The notes beneath the pieces are model-generated. The model was not told the DNA's origin. It saw only the letters and a list, made by a program, of their open reading frames with translations, and searched no databases. From contig JBANSL010000009.1 in NCBI GenBank assembly GCA_037127255.1, forward strand, positions 2,352,001 to 2,416,000: DNA of 64,000 nucleotides, given 5' to 3'. This stretch comes from Persicaria tinctoria (taxonomy: Eukaryota > Streptophyta > Magnoliopsida > Caryophyllales > Polygonaceae). Positions 21,329 through 32,000 of this stretch are shown one piece after another. The translations under genes and the position numbers were made by a program. Numbering within the stretch: the stretch's first letter is position 1; each line of letters begins with the position of its first letter.

Positions 21329-21864
21329 TAACCTAATAAGAATATATGAATATATGATATTAATATTAATATTATATCTAAGCTATCTAAATATATATGC
21401 TAAAAACGCAACACTTGAACAAACGCCTTGGAAGTGCATCTCCTCCTCCATATACGATTATACGGTATTCATCAGCCCATATACGTAGCCAGCCCATCTT
21501 TTCTTCCAAATTGCATAATAATCTCATAAGCTATGATTAACTCCTAAATTCATACGATCCAGCCCAAAAATACCTGAAATATATAAAAACACTATTGTAG
21601 ATTCCGAAAATTAAATAATATAAATTAAGCTATAAAATATGTAAAAATGATCTAAACTAATATGCAATTCTACACTAAAATCATGACTAAAATAGACCCT
21701 ATCAGCGATCAGGATTATAAGCCCATTACAGCTGGGCTCGAGTAAGACTTGAACCAGTATTTGTAAGGCCTTACCAAAACCTGGAAACCAGGGCTTTGAC
21801 TTTCATCAACCAATAAGGCCTTATCATCCACCAATAAGGTCTTATCATCAAGGTGGAGTTAACA

Positions 21865-22568
21865 ATCTCCCCCTTGATGAAAGACAAAACTTGTTCACCT
21901 GTTAACAACAAAATAACACCACGCAAGCAAATACATAATAAACATAGTGCCAACATATAATATAAATGTTGGATCATGTTTTTTTAAAACCTAAAAACTG
22001 AAAAGGACAACCAAACAAAATAAGGCCTTTTTTAAACCTAAAAACCGAAAAGGCCGACCAAATAAAATAAGGCCTTACAAACTCATGGCAAAACACCACC
22101 AGAGAATTACAAAATTTTCTCCCCCTTTTTGTCTTTCAACAATAGGGGAAAAAACCAGTTCAAAACACCAATAGAAATAAGCAACAAAAAATAGTTTTGA
22201 GAAACAGCAAAAGAAATGATAGAAGGATTGGCAATCACTCATCGTCATCCAAAAGCTCCACCACCTCGTCATACCACTCCCCATAGCGAGGATGGACATC
22301 TTCAGAAGCACGGCGGGAGTTAAAGACCTTTTGTCTCCATCTGTTCTTGGCATTTAGCACATGATGATTCTTCCACATCTCCGCCAACCTCTTAGACTCT
22401 TCGTCGCGCCACTTCTTCACTATGCCATATTCTTCCACAGTCAGAATAGATGGCTTGGGAAAGAGTGGGCGCAGGATGAATCTTTTGGAACCTAGCACAC
22501 ATGCAGACACTAAACATAATGTCAGGTCTGCTTGCAGTGAGATAAAGAAGAGAGTCCATCATACCTCG
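21865..22568 (-). other. Sirevirus 3' region with polypurine tracts and truncated RNase H
   Basis: On the minus strand a TGA-broken RT/RNase H junction (YLTASRPDIMFSVCMC) ends near 22490. RNase H proper (DxxGE-type and KHI blocks) is missing. GACAAAAAGGGGGAGAA lies near 22112-22134 and AAGGGGGAGAT directly abuts the LTR at 21865. Multiple polypurine tracts are a known Sirevirus trait. Confidence 0.65.
22235..22510 (-). CDS. Unidentified 92-codon frame between RT and the 3' polypurine tract
   Basis: Acidic, Trp-rich reading frame without ATG in the frame's first part (VEEYGIVKKWRDEESKRLAE, later HPRYGEWYDEVVELLDDDE). It overlaps the end of the RT in another frame, where RNase H should be. I do not recognise it. 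It may be the tail of a downstream element ORF brought close by a deletion of RNase H. Whether it is expressed is unknown. Confidence 0.3.
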   Translation of the reverse strand: MSACVLGSKRFILRPLFPKPSILTVEEYGIVKKWRDEESKRLAEMWKNHHVLNAKNRWRQKVFNSRRASEDVHPRYGEWYDEVVELLDDDE

Positions 22569-24965
22569 TTACTCTTTTTGGTTCACCTGTCTTCCTGTAA
22601 GGTCTTCATCCAGAGAAAGAGTGGAGCTCATTGGAGTTTTGGCCACTTTGGATTCAATCATCTTATACTTCTTGAGAAGATCTCGAGTATACTTTATGTG
22701 ATTAAGGAAAATACCCTTAGTACTTTGATGAACTTCAAGTCCAAGGAAGAAGTTTAATTCTCCCATCATGCTCATCTCGAATTGTACATAATATTTGAAA
22801 AGTCATTGCATAGAGATTCGTTAGTAACTCCAAATAGAATATCATCCACATAAATGTGTACAACAAGAATATCATTTCCATGGGTTTTGATAAATAAAGT
22901 TTTGTCAATCAACACCCTTTTAAAATTATTTTCTAAAAGATATTTTGAAAGTTGCTCGTACCAAGCTCTTGGGGCATGCTTTAAGACGTAAAGAGCTTTG
23001 TCGAGTTTATAGACATGATCTGGAAACTCATCGTTTTCAAAACCGGGAGGTTGAGCAATATAAACTTCTTCATCTAAAAACCCATTAAAAAAGGCACACT
23101 TTACGTCCATTTGAAAAAGTTTTATGCTCATAAAAGATGCAAAGGCAAGAAGCATACGAATGGCTTCAAGTCTGGCTACGGGAGCAAAAGTCTCCTCGTA
23201 GTCAATACCTTCCTCCTGATTGTAGCCTTGAGCAACAAGACGTGCCTTGTTTCGAATGATGTTGCCACTTTCATCCAGCTTATTTCGAAACACCCATCAA
23301 GTTCCAATAATAGATTTACCCTTTGGCCTAGCCGTAAGAGTCCATACTTTATTGCGTTCGAACTCGTTAAGCTCATTCTGCATAGCTATCATCCAGTCGG
23401 GTTTTTGAAGAGCTTCGGTGTATTTCTTGGGTTCTACAAGAGAAACAAAGGCGTGAAAATTAAGCACATAAATTTCTAAGTTTAGAATGAGTTTGAATGC
23501 CATATGAGGGATCATAAATGATATCCGTAGAAGGATGGGATAAAGCATGTTTGAATTTCCTCCTTATAGATCCTTGGTTGGGATTACTTGGTGCTGGTTC
23601 GTCAAGATTTGGAGGATAAGGCTCCTGAGGTTAAGGAGGATTTTGAGGATATGGTTCTTGTGGTTCAGGAGGTGGTCCGTCTTCAAGACTGGCTTCGTTG
23701 GTAAGGCCTTGAGACACTGTTTCAAGGCCTTGAGATAGCTCAGTAAGGTCTTGAAATGGCTCTTGCATATTTCTGGATTTGCTCTTCTCTTGATCGTTAC
23801 CTTCTCCTTCTGATTCGTCTTCCTCATGGATATTTAGGTCAAGATCTGCAAAACCTTCACTCAAGGTACGGTTACCACTTTCATCAAACAATACATGAAT
23901 ACTTTCTTCGACTACTTTAGTACGTCTATTGTATACGCGATAAGCCTTGCTTTGAGTCGAGTATCCAAGAAATATACCTTCGTCGCTACGTGCATCAAAT
24001 TTCCCAAGATTATCCTTTCCATTGTTATGTACGTAACACGTACATCCAAATGGTTTAAAATATGATATGCTTGCTTTTATTCCTTAAAAAAGCACGTAAG
24101 GAGTTTTCTTCATCATTAATCGAATTAAACATCTATTGAGAATATAATTTGATGTGTTACAGCTTCTGCCCAGTATGACTTAGGTAGATTATTCTCTAAT
24201 AGCATAGTCCTAGACATTTCCTCTAGGGTGCGGTTCTTGCATTCCATGAGCCTATTTTGTTGAGGTGTTCTAGGAGCTGAAAATTGTGAGAAATACTATA
24301 TTTTGAACAAAATAAATCAAAGTTTAATTGATCAAATTCTCTACCATGATCAATTCTAATAGAAATGATTGGTAGGTTTTTCAAGGTTGGTAACTCCTTA
24401 CAAAGTTTTGAAAAATAAAAAAGAGCTTCTGATTTATCTTTTAGAAAGAAAACCCAAGTAAATCAAGAATAATCATCAACAATAACAAGAATGTATCGCT
24501 TGCCTTTGGGAGATTTGATGCGCATAGGTCCACAAAGATCCGGTGTAGAAGCTCGAGAGGTCTAGTAGTACTAACGACCTGATTCTTTTTTAAAGAGCTA
24601 CGAGTGTGTTTACCTCTAGAGCAAGCATTGTATAGATCATCTACCTTGAAATTTAGATCAGGAAGACCTTGAAAAAGATCTTTTGATTGGAGTTTGCAGA
24701 GAGTATGCATGCTTATGTGTCTGATACGCCTATGCCATACTCTTGGATCCTCTGATAAGGCCTTGAGACATTTCAGATTTGTACATGAAATTTGATCAGT
24801 ATTTACAACATATATATTTGAATCTCTATAAGCAGTTAGCACAATATCTCCAGTCTCTTCATCTCGTACAATACACTTCTTCTTGTTGAAGCTAACAAAG
24901 TTGCCTCTATCACAAAGCTGTGAAACACTAAGAAGATTATATTTCAGGCCATCAACAAGATACAC
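22569..24965 (-). pseudogene. Sirevirus pol: integrase and reverse transcriptase, broken
   Basis: 24441-24965 holds the GAG-pre-integrase zinc-binding part (YNLLSVSQLCDRG, VWHRRIRHISMHTLCKL) and the start of the integrase core. 23900-24440 continues the integrase through stops and frameshifts (recognisable words LMECKNRTLEEM). 22569-23548 holds the [61 protein letters not shown] and the catalytic [10 protein letters not shown]. The usual KQAPRAWY is KHAPRAWY. The domain order is that of copia. Confidence 0.88.
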
Positions 24966-25172
24966 ATCTTTAATATGATTATTTGGATTAACAACAATGT
25001 TACCAATACCAACAATGTCCCATTTCCCTTTATCACCAAGAGTTATAGTGCCACTGGATTGCTTCTTTAGATTGTGGAAAAGAGATTATTTTCCACTCAT
25101 ATGCCTAGAGCAACCAATATCCATTATCCACTTTTGATCCTTTGTCTTGGTGATATCTTGCAAAACAAAAAA

Positions 25173-26539
25173 TTAACCTTTCCAGCTAGACCAATAAATA
25201 GATTTGGATCCATTATGGGGGTAGACCATGTTAGGCAACATTGTCCCTTTTGGAACCCAAATATGTCTTATCCGTTCATTTAAACGTACGGGAAAAGTAT
25301 TTCTAATGATGTAAGGGTCCGTTATTCTATAAGGACAAGTTTCCTTTACATGACCCTTTTTGCAACAAAAGAAACAAGTAGGAGATCGCCAACTTCCTTT
25401 TGCCTTAACGAACGTGGTAGTAGGTTTTACAGGAAAGTTCTTGTTATATCCTATACCACTTCGGTTCAAGAAAAGTTGTTGTTCTCCGAGCATCTTAACT
25501 AGAGTGACTTTGGATCTAGTGAATTGCACAAGGTTTGTTTGTTGATCTTGACATTTTTTAGATAATTTCACTTTTTCAATCTCAAGGTCATTGTTATGAG
25601 CCTTAAAAGATGAGAGGTTTGCCTTAAGTTCGGAATTTTCCAATCGTAAGACATTAACCTCAGTGTTAAGATGTGAATGTTGACTGTCAAGACCTTGCAG
25701 CTTCTGCGACATCTTCCTTATGCATATCTCTTGATCCTTTACCTTTTCTTTCAAGCTGTTGATTTCTTTGTTGCAGTTTTCTTCATTAGAAATCATGTTT
25801 TTCAGAAATTCTGATAAGACAACAATAGGACTAGATAAGAGATTTCTTACCACTCCATCTAGATGTTGATCCTTGTTTTCATCAGTTCTTGCCATTAGAC
25901 ACAAGTTAGCATGTTCCTCTTCGGAATCTGAATCACTTGAGGAGTCCGAGTCGCTCCACGATGTCATGACTTTCTTGTTGGATTCCTTCCTTTTAGCTTG
26001 TTTCTCTTCTTTTGTGGACACTCCTTGATAAGGTGGTCTGTTTCACGACTTTCATAGCCATTTAGAACTCGAATCTTCTTTGAAGGGGTAAAAGACTTAC
26101 CTTTATATTTAGATGATCCACCAAATTCTTTGTTAGAGAATTATTTTTTCATCTTCAATAAGTGGGCCAGTCCTCGTGTAATAAGAGCAAACGGATCTTC
26201 ATCATCGTCACTATTAGAATCTTCTGGTAGTTTCTCTTTCTTAGCCTTGAGTGCCAAGTTCTTGATATTTGTGGGAAGTTCCCCATCATCCTCATTGAGG
26301 ATCCTTTCATAGGTGATCAACTTGCCCAATAAGTCATCAAGAGCCAGCGAATTAAGGTCTTGTGCCTCTTCTACATCGGTCACTTTAGGATCCCACTTTC
26401 CTCTGGGAAAGCATCTGAGTACCTTTCTAACTTTCTCTTCATTTGAGAAAGTTTTTCCCAATGAGTCAAGGTTGTTAACAATCTCCGTAAAACGGGTGAA
26501 CATTTCCTTAACCGACTCATCTTGGTTCATCTTAAACAA
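25173..26539 (-). pseudogene. Sirevirus gag with CCHC zinc knuckle, broken
   Basis: 26141-26539 encodes the UBN2-type gag (NQDESVKEMFTRFTEIVNNL, LRCFPRGKWDPKVTDVEEAQ). 25173-26021 encodes a coiled-coil-like stretch and the nucleocapsid knuckle CFFCCKKGHVKETC. A stop or frameshift near 26030-26140 separates the halves. Gag would package element RNA in the cytoplasm; this copy cannot make it whole. Confidence 0.85.
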
Positions 26540-27001
26540 TTCATATTATCTAAGAAAGATACTGATTTTGGTCTCTTTGACCTGGCTTGTTCCTTCATAG
26601 GTGACCACCAATTTATCCCAGATTTCCTTTGTAGATTTACAGGATGAGATTCGATTGAATTCATCAGTACTTAATCCACAATACAGTAGATTGATGGCTT
26701 TGAAATTCTTAGCCACATTTTCAAGATCGGTCTAAGTGTATTCTGCTTCTGGCTTGTCCACAGTCCACACTCGTGCCGTTGGGACCTTCCTTCTTGGGTA
26801 TGTTGGGCCCCTGCATAATAATATGTCAAAGCTCCAAATCTTGATCAATGATAAATATTTGCATTAAGGATTTCCAATGCATGAAGTTGTTCCCAACAAA
26901 GAGTGGTGGACGTGTAATGGATCTTCGTTGACCGAAACCGCCTTGACCTTCGTCTGTCATGGTTAGACTCATAGATAATAATATCTAAGGTGCGTGAGTT
27001 A

Positions 27002-27015
27002 GACTCTGATACCAA
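27002..27015 (-). promoter_or_regulatory. Sirevirus primer-binding site
   Basis: The minus strand reads TTGGTATCAGAGTC one base after the LTR terminus, complementary to initiator tRNA-Met. It fixes the element as minus-strand. Confidence 0.85.
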
Positions 27016-27016
27016 T

Positions 27017-28195
27017 TGAAGTGCAGAATATGCAGATAAATAGCTCACAATTACTCTAGAGGGGGGGGGGGGATGAATAGAGTATGTGAACTTTTCGCAA
27101 TCTCAAAAACTGTAAGACCTTCCCAAATAAAGATAAGACCTTATCTGAAACACAGAGACAAATTATGGATAAAATAACGAATAATAAGCAAAACAAAGGA
27201 AAAAATAAAGATAAAGAGCAGAAAGGAAAGGACACACGATATGTTAACGAGGTTCGACACAACTTTGCCTACGTCCTCGCCTAGGGTTATCCAACCCGTA
27301 TGATTCAACACAACTTTACTTCACTTCTTCCTATGAATTCTAGATACAACCTTTAGAAGACCTCCCCTCTTCTAAACTTAGAAGCCCCACACTTCCTATC
27401 TAGCAACCCAAACACACCAGTGAAACAAAGTCCTACCAATACCGAAGTATGTTATATGTTTGGGTAAAATACCCTTAGTATAACCCTAATGAATTGTATT
27501 ATAAAGCTCAATGTAGACCTCACACACTCAAAGAAATAAAAGCGCTTAAACAAAGAGATGTGAGATCGATGATGTAGGAGACAAAAGATTGCAGAAGAAA
27601 AAAGATTGCAGAAGACTTTATGCGCTCGAGGTAAAACTTGTGTGTACTATGATCCTCTTGCTCTCCTTATAAAGGCCAACCCGTCTAATTTTGAATTGAA
27701 CGTTGGAACTAGGGCGTCAAGGTTATTGAGAAACGTTGCTACAGATCCACCTAGGAGAAGCTTCAACGTTTTGAAATACATTCCAGGAGCTACACCTGGA
27801 TACGCCTAGGATTTGATCGATTTGAGACGTTGAAGGAGCTAAAGACTTGTTCAACCAAATCCCTTAAAAATCTCAAAAAATAAGCTAATACAATTTGGTT
27901 AGATAAGATAGAATTTATAATCAATAACCCAAATCTATATGTTGAAGCCTGAGTTGAAAACTGATCCTTTAACTAAATCTAGGTCCAATAATATATTGGT
28001 CCAAGTAACATTGAAATTACAAGCTCATTAAAGCGACCGGGATTATAAGCCCATTACAACTGGGCTCGAGTAAGACTTGAGCCAATATTTGTAAGGCCTT
28101 AGCAAAAACCTGGAAACCAGTGTTTTGGCTTTCATCAACCAGTAAGGCCTTATCATTGACTAATATAAGGTCTTATTATCAAGGTGGAGTTAATA
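27017..28195 (-). repeat. 5' LTR of the Sirevirus
   Basis: About 1.18 kb, intact partner of the split LTR at 17005-21864. It contains a 13-base G run near 27058-27070 that is GGAGGG in the other copy. Confidence 0.85.
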
Positions 28196-28200
28196 AGTAG

Positions 28201-28535
28201 AAGCTATTTCAGCGCGCTAGATGTGACTAACACCTTTTGATCTTCATGACCGATCATCAAGATGGTGCTCTAGTTTACAAGTTGAACAAGTCACTTTACG
28301 GCTTGAGACAAGCCTCAGCGACAATGGTATTATCGTGTGTGGTTATGTCTAGTCTATGAATTATTATTCCCTACTTTACAGGCAAGAGGTTAATTGGTAA
28401 GGGTGCATATGTCGATGTATATGTTGACGAGATCTTCTTAACAGGGAATGCCATGCATGGATGAGTTACAACCTCTTAAAAAACCCACATTTTACGAGTG
28501 TTTCGATGTATATGTTGACGGGATTTTCATTATCC
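28201..28535 (+). pseudogene. Old copia RT fragment, right half
   Basis: Continues the fragment interrupted at 17004: VYKLNKSLYGLRQAS, then VDVYVDEIFLTGN (the YVDD box with DD changed to DE). A second, similar copy GFDVYVDGIFI-like follows near 28500. Stops and frameshifts throughout. 28536-28980 beyond it shows no gene. Confidence 0.72.
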
Positions 28536-29013
28536 TAGAGCATGGTCCAATGGGTAACCCATAACCCACGGGTTGATCCAAACCAACCCAAAAATTTACA
28601 TGTTGAACGGATTCGGAATATCGTTTTAGATTTCGGGTTAAAATATTTGTCCCCAAACCCACATTTTACGGATCGAATTGGATCCAAGTTCTCATGTCGG
28701 ATTGCATTTCGACATGTCTAACTCCTTGTTAACCACGCAAATTAAGCTCTTTGACCAAATTTAAATGTTGCTTACACGAAACTCATCAGTCTCTTTTATG
28801 TATCAGCCTTTAGTTGTCATCAAAGGAATATGCCAGTTTGTAATTGTAAGTTCTTCTCAACATATATATTAGTATATTACCAAAGCAATCGGTAGAATGT
28901 TATGAGAGAACACTGGTCTCAAGATTGACAAATACAAACTTATTATTTCTCATTTCTTATATTGGAATTCAATCTTGATTCTGGGATTCCTCTTGTGGTT
29001 GTTACTAGCTGTG

Positions 29014-29021
29014 TATATAAA
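29014..29021 (+). promoter_or_regulatory. Possible TATA box ahead of the receptor-like kinase reading frame
   Basis: TATATAAA lies 36 bases before ATG 29050. A tiny upstream frame (ATG 29020, MVNPTAPAA) ends in TGA overlapping that ATG as TGATG. The octamer may be chance: the reading frame is open through it and encodes a hydrophobic, signal-peptide-like stretch (LILGFLLWLLLAVYINGES). Confidence 0.3.
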
Positions 29022-29049
29022 TGGTGAATCCCACCGCCCCCGCCGCCTG

Positions 29050-32000
29050 ATGTATGATCTTTCCGAATCAAACCAGTCTCAGCAAATATTGTCTCCACCT
29101 CCCTCAATTAATCAAGCTGGTAACAACTAACAACTATATATCTGTTATGCATGTATAAACATATCTGTTAAGATGTGATGTGATTCAAGCTCAGATTATA
29201 TAAGTCCGTTGCTGTCATAGAAGTTAGGTGAGTTAGTTATGTTTTGTGTCCAGCAGAAGTTAGTTTTCTTTTGTGTCCCACTACCTAGGTTGATGTTAGT
29301 GGTAGTAGTGGTAGTTTTCTCTTTATCAAGCAGTTGTGTTTATTCAAGTATGTAAGGGGAATGTTTTTCAGTTTTCAATTTAGGTGTGAGGCAATTCAGA
29401 AAGTGTGTGTGTTGTGTGTTGCACAAAGAGCTCTTCATCTCTAAACTGTCATTTGAAGGTTGATTAATCTGTGTGAATTGCCAACAGTTTGGTATCAGAG
29501 CAAACAAGAGATTGCATCCGGGTTCTGTCCAGGGATTGAGTGAAGTTGTTAGGAAAAACACAAAGGGAAACACAGAGTGTGAGAGTGTTGTTTAAGATGT
29601 AGAACAATAATTCAAATGGCATTGGAAGTCCTCAATTGCCTATCTTGAAAGGAGTGAATTATCACTTCTGGAGTTTGAAGATGACAACCTTGTTCAAGTC
29701 TCAAGAGTTGTGGGGCTTGGTAGAGCAAGGTTTCGAAGATCCCGAGCCAGTTGAGCCAGACCAGCAGTTAAGGGAGAAAAGGAAGAAGGACTCTAAGGCA
29801 TTGCTCATGATTCAATTAGCCTTAGATGATGAGATTTTCCCAAGAATTGCAGCATCAACCACCTCTCATGGAGCATAGGATATATTTAGACAAGAGTATA
29901 TAGGTGATAGAAAGGTAATCATAGTAAAATTACAGTCATTACGCAGAGAATTTAAAACTTTGATTATGCAAGAAAATGAGAGTGTTCAAGCTTTCTTGTC
30001 AAGGGTATCTGCTATTGTCAACCATATGAAGTCATATGGAGAAAACTTGAGTAGTGAAATTGTGGTTAGCAAAATTTTGAGAAGTTTGAGTAAGAAGTTT
30101 GATCATGTGGTTGCTGCAATAGAGGAGTCAAAGGACATAACCACCTACAGTTTTGAAGAGCTAACTAGTTCCCTGCAAGCGCATGAAGATAGGCTTAGCA
30201 TAACTAGTGAGCAGAAAGAGGAGAAAGCTTTTCAAACTAAGGAGGAGGTATCTAAGGGAAAATCAGAAGGCTCAGGCAATCGAGGTAGAGGCAGAGGTGG
30301 TTACATAGCTAGAGGACGTGGAAGAGGTCGTGGTAGAGGCCAAAGTAATGGCTCAGAAAGGAGTCAAAATGATGACTCAGAGAGAGGACAATAGAGAGGC
30401 TCTAACAGAGGACAAAACAGTGGTTCAAGGTCCTATAGGAGCAGCATACAGTGCTGCCATTGTAAGAGGTATGGGCACAAAGAAGCTCAGTGCTGGGACA
30501 AGCAAGAAGCTGAGCAGAAATCAGTGAACTACTCAGAGAACACTGAATGGGAGGGAAGATTGTTCATGGCTTTTTCGTCTGCTACAGAAAAGAGTATTGA
30601 ACTGTGGTATCTTGACAGTGGTTGCTCTAACCACATGTCAAGCTCAAGAGCTTTATTTAAAGAGCTTGATGAGAGTAAAAGGGGAAGAGTAAGGCTTGGA
30701 GATGACAAGATCCTAAGTTCAGAAGGAAGAGGAACTATTGCCATCAAGTCTGTGCAGGGTGATACAAAGTTGTTGTACGATGTGCAACATGTACCTGGGC
30801 TAGCTCACAACTTGCTAAGTGTTGGTCAATTGCAAGCTGATGGATACTCATTGCTATTTGATGATGATAAGTGTGTGATAAGGGAGAAGAAGACTGGTCA
30901 GGTGATTGTAAATGTGCCTATGATAGGTAATAGGATGTTTCCTCTTAACTTGTCAACTGAGGTGAGTAGAGCCATGACAACTAAAGGTGTTGCAGACACC
31001 AAGCTATGGCACTTGAGGTATGGGCATTTGAATGCTCAAAGTCTGATATTGCTAAGTATCAAAGACATGGTACTAGGTTTGCCTAAAACAGGAGAAATTG
31101 ATCTATGTGAGGGATGTGTCTATGGCAAGCAGATCAGAGGAGCATTCCCAAGTGGAAAGGCATGGAGAGCTGGTGAGTGTCTAGAGTTACTTCATGCTGA
31201 TTTATGTGGTCCTATGCAGACCGAGTCACTTGGTGGAAGCAAGTACTTTCTCCTTATAACAGATGATCTCAGTAGATTCAGTTGGGTGTATTTCCTAAAG
31301 TACAAGTCTGAAGCTTTTGAAAGTTTCAAGAAGTTCAAAGCTCTTGTGGAAAATCAGTTTGGGAAAAGAGTTAAAGCACTGAGAACTGATAGGGGAGGAG
31401 AATTCCTATCAAAAGAGTTCATTTGTTTCTGTGATGGGCATGGAATCAGGAGAGAACTTACTGCTCCATATACTCCAGAACAGAATGGCGTGGCTGAAAG
31501 GAAAAATAGGACTGTTGTTGAGATGGCAAGGAGTATGTTGAAGGCAAAGAAGTTGCCGAATGAGTTCTGAAGTGAGTTTGTTGCAATTGTAGTATATATT
31601 TTAAATATTTCTCCAACAAAAGCAATATTGAACAAGACTCCTTTTGAATTTTGTAGAGGAATGAAGCCTGATGTGAGTCACATGAAGATATTTGGGTGTG
31701 TGGCTTATGCTCTAGTAAATCTAGGGGCAAAGTTGGATGATAAAGCTGAGAAGTGTATATTTGTTGGCTATGAACCTCTGTCCAAGGCATACAGGTTGTA
31801 CAATCCTCAGAAAAAGAAGATTATTGTGAGTAGGAGTGTGATCTTCAATGAGGCTGCAGAGTGGAGTTGGTCAGAGAAAGGAAAGGAGCCTAGCTATCAA
31901 ATAAATGTCAATATGGATAGCTTAGCAGAGGAGCAAGGTGTGTCAGGGGATAATCATCAACCGAGTCCTCCTTCAACACCATCAAGTCAGTCAAGTGCAT

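Larger units (their letters stand above)
17967..21703. mobile_element. Insert in the Sirevirus LTR: LTR-like repeat itself split by a LINE
   Basis: The left part (17967-18974) starts GATTTTAGTCGCGTAAACC. The right part (21329-21703) ends GACTAAAATAGACCCTATCA. The two ends share an inverted GACTAAAAT. Read on the minus strand it begins TGATAGGGTCTATTTTAGTC, like a solo LTR of a Ty3/gypsy element, but the other end is not TG/CA-like and no target duplication is seen. The LINE at 18975-21328 sits between the parts. Confidence 0.5.
17005..21864 (-). repeat. 3' LTR of the Sirevirus, split by a 3.7-kb insert
   Basis: LTR sequence occupies 17005-17966 and resumes at about 21704-21864, matching 27017-28195. 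Compared with the intact LTR, about 30 bp between ...ATATTGGTCC and GCGA(T/C)C are missing where the insert lies. Confidence 0.8.
17005..28195 (-). mobile_element. Sirevirus-type Ty1/copia retrotransposon, minus strand, defective
   Basis: Its LTRs (17005-21864 split; 27017-28195) are flanked by perfect AGTAG duplications at 17000-17004 and 28196-28200. The tRNA-Met-type primer site is at 27002-27015 on the minus strand, next to the right LTR, so transcription runs right to left. The RT signature YVDDILFG, the wording of the domain (CARFQ, LTASRPD) and AAAGGGGGAGA polypurine tracts (22115-22134, 21865-21880) fit the SIRE/Sirevirus lineage. Many stops and frameshifts, and loss of RNase H, make it inactive. 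Confidence 0.85.
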
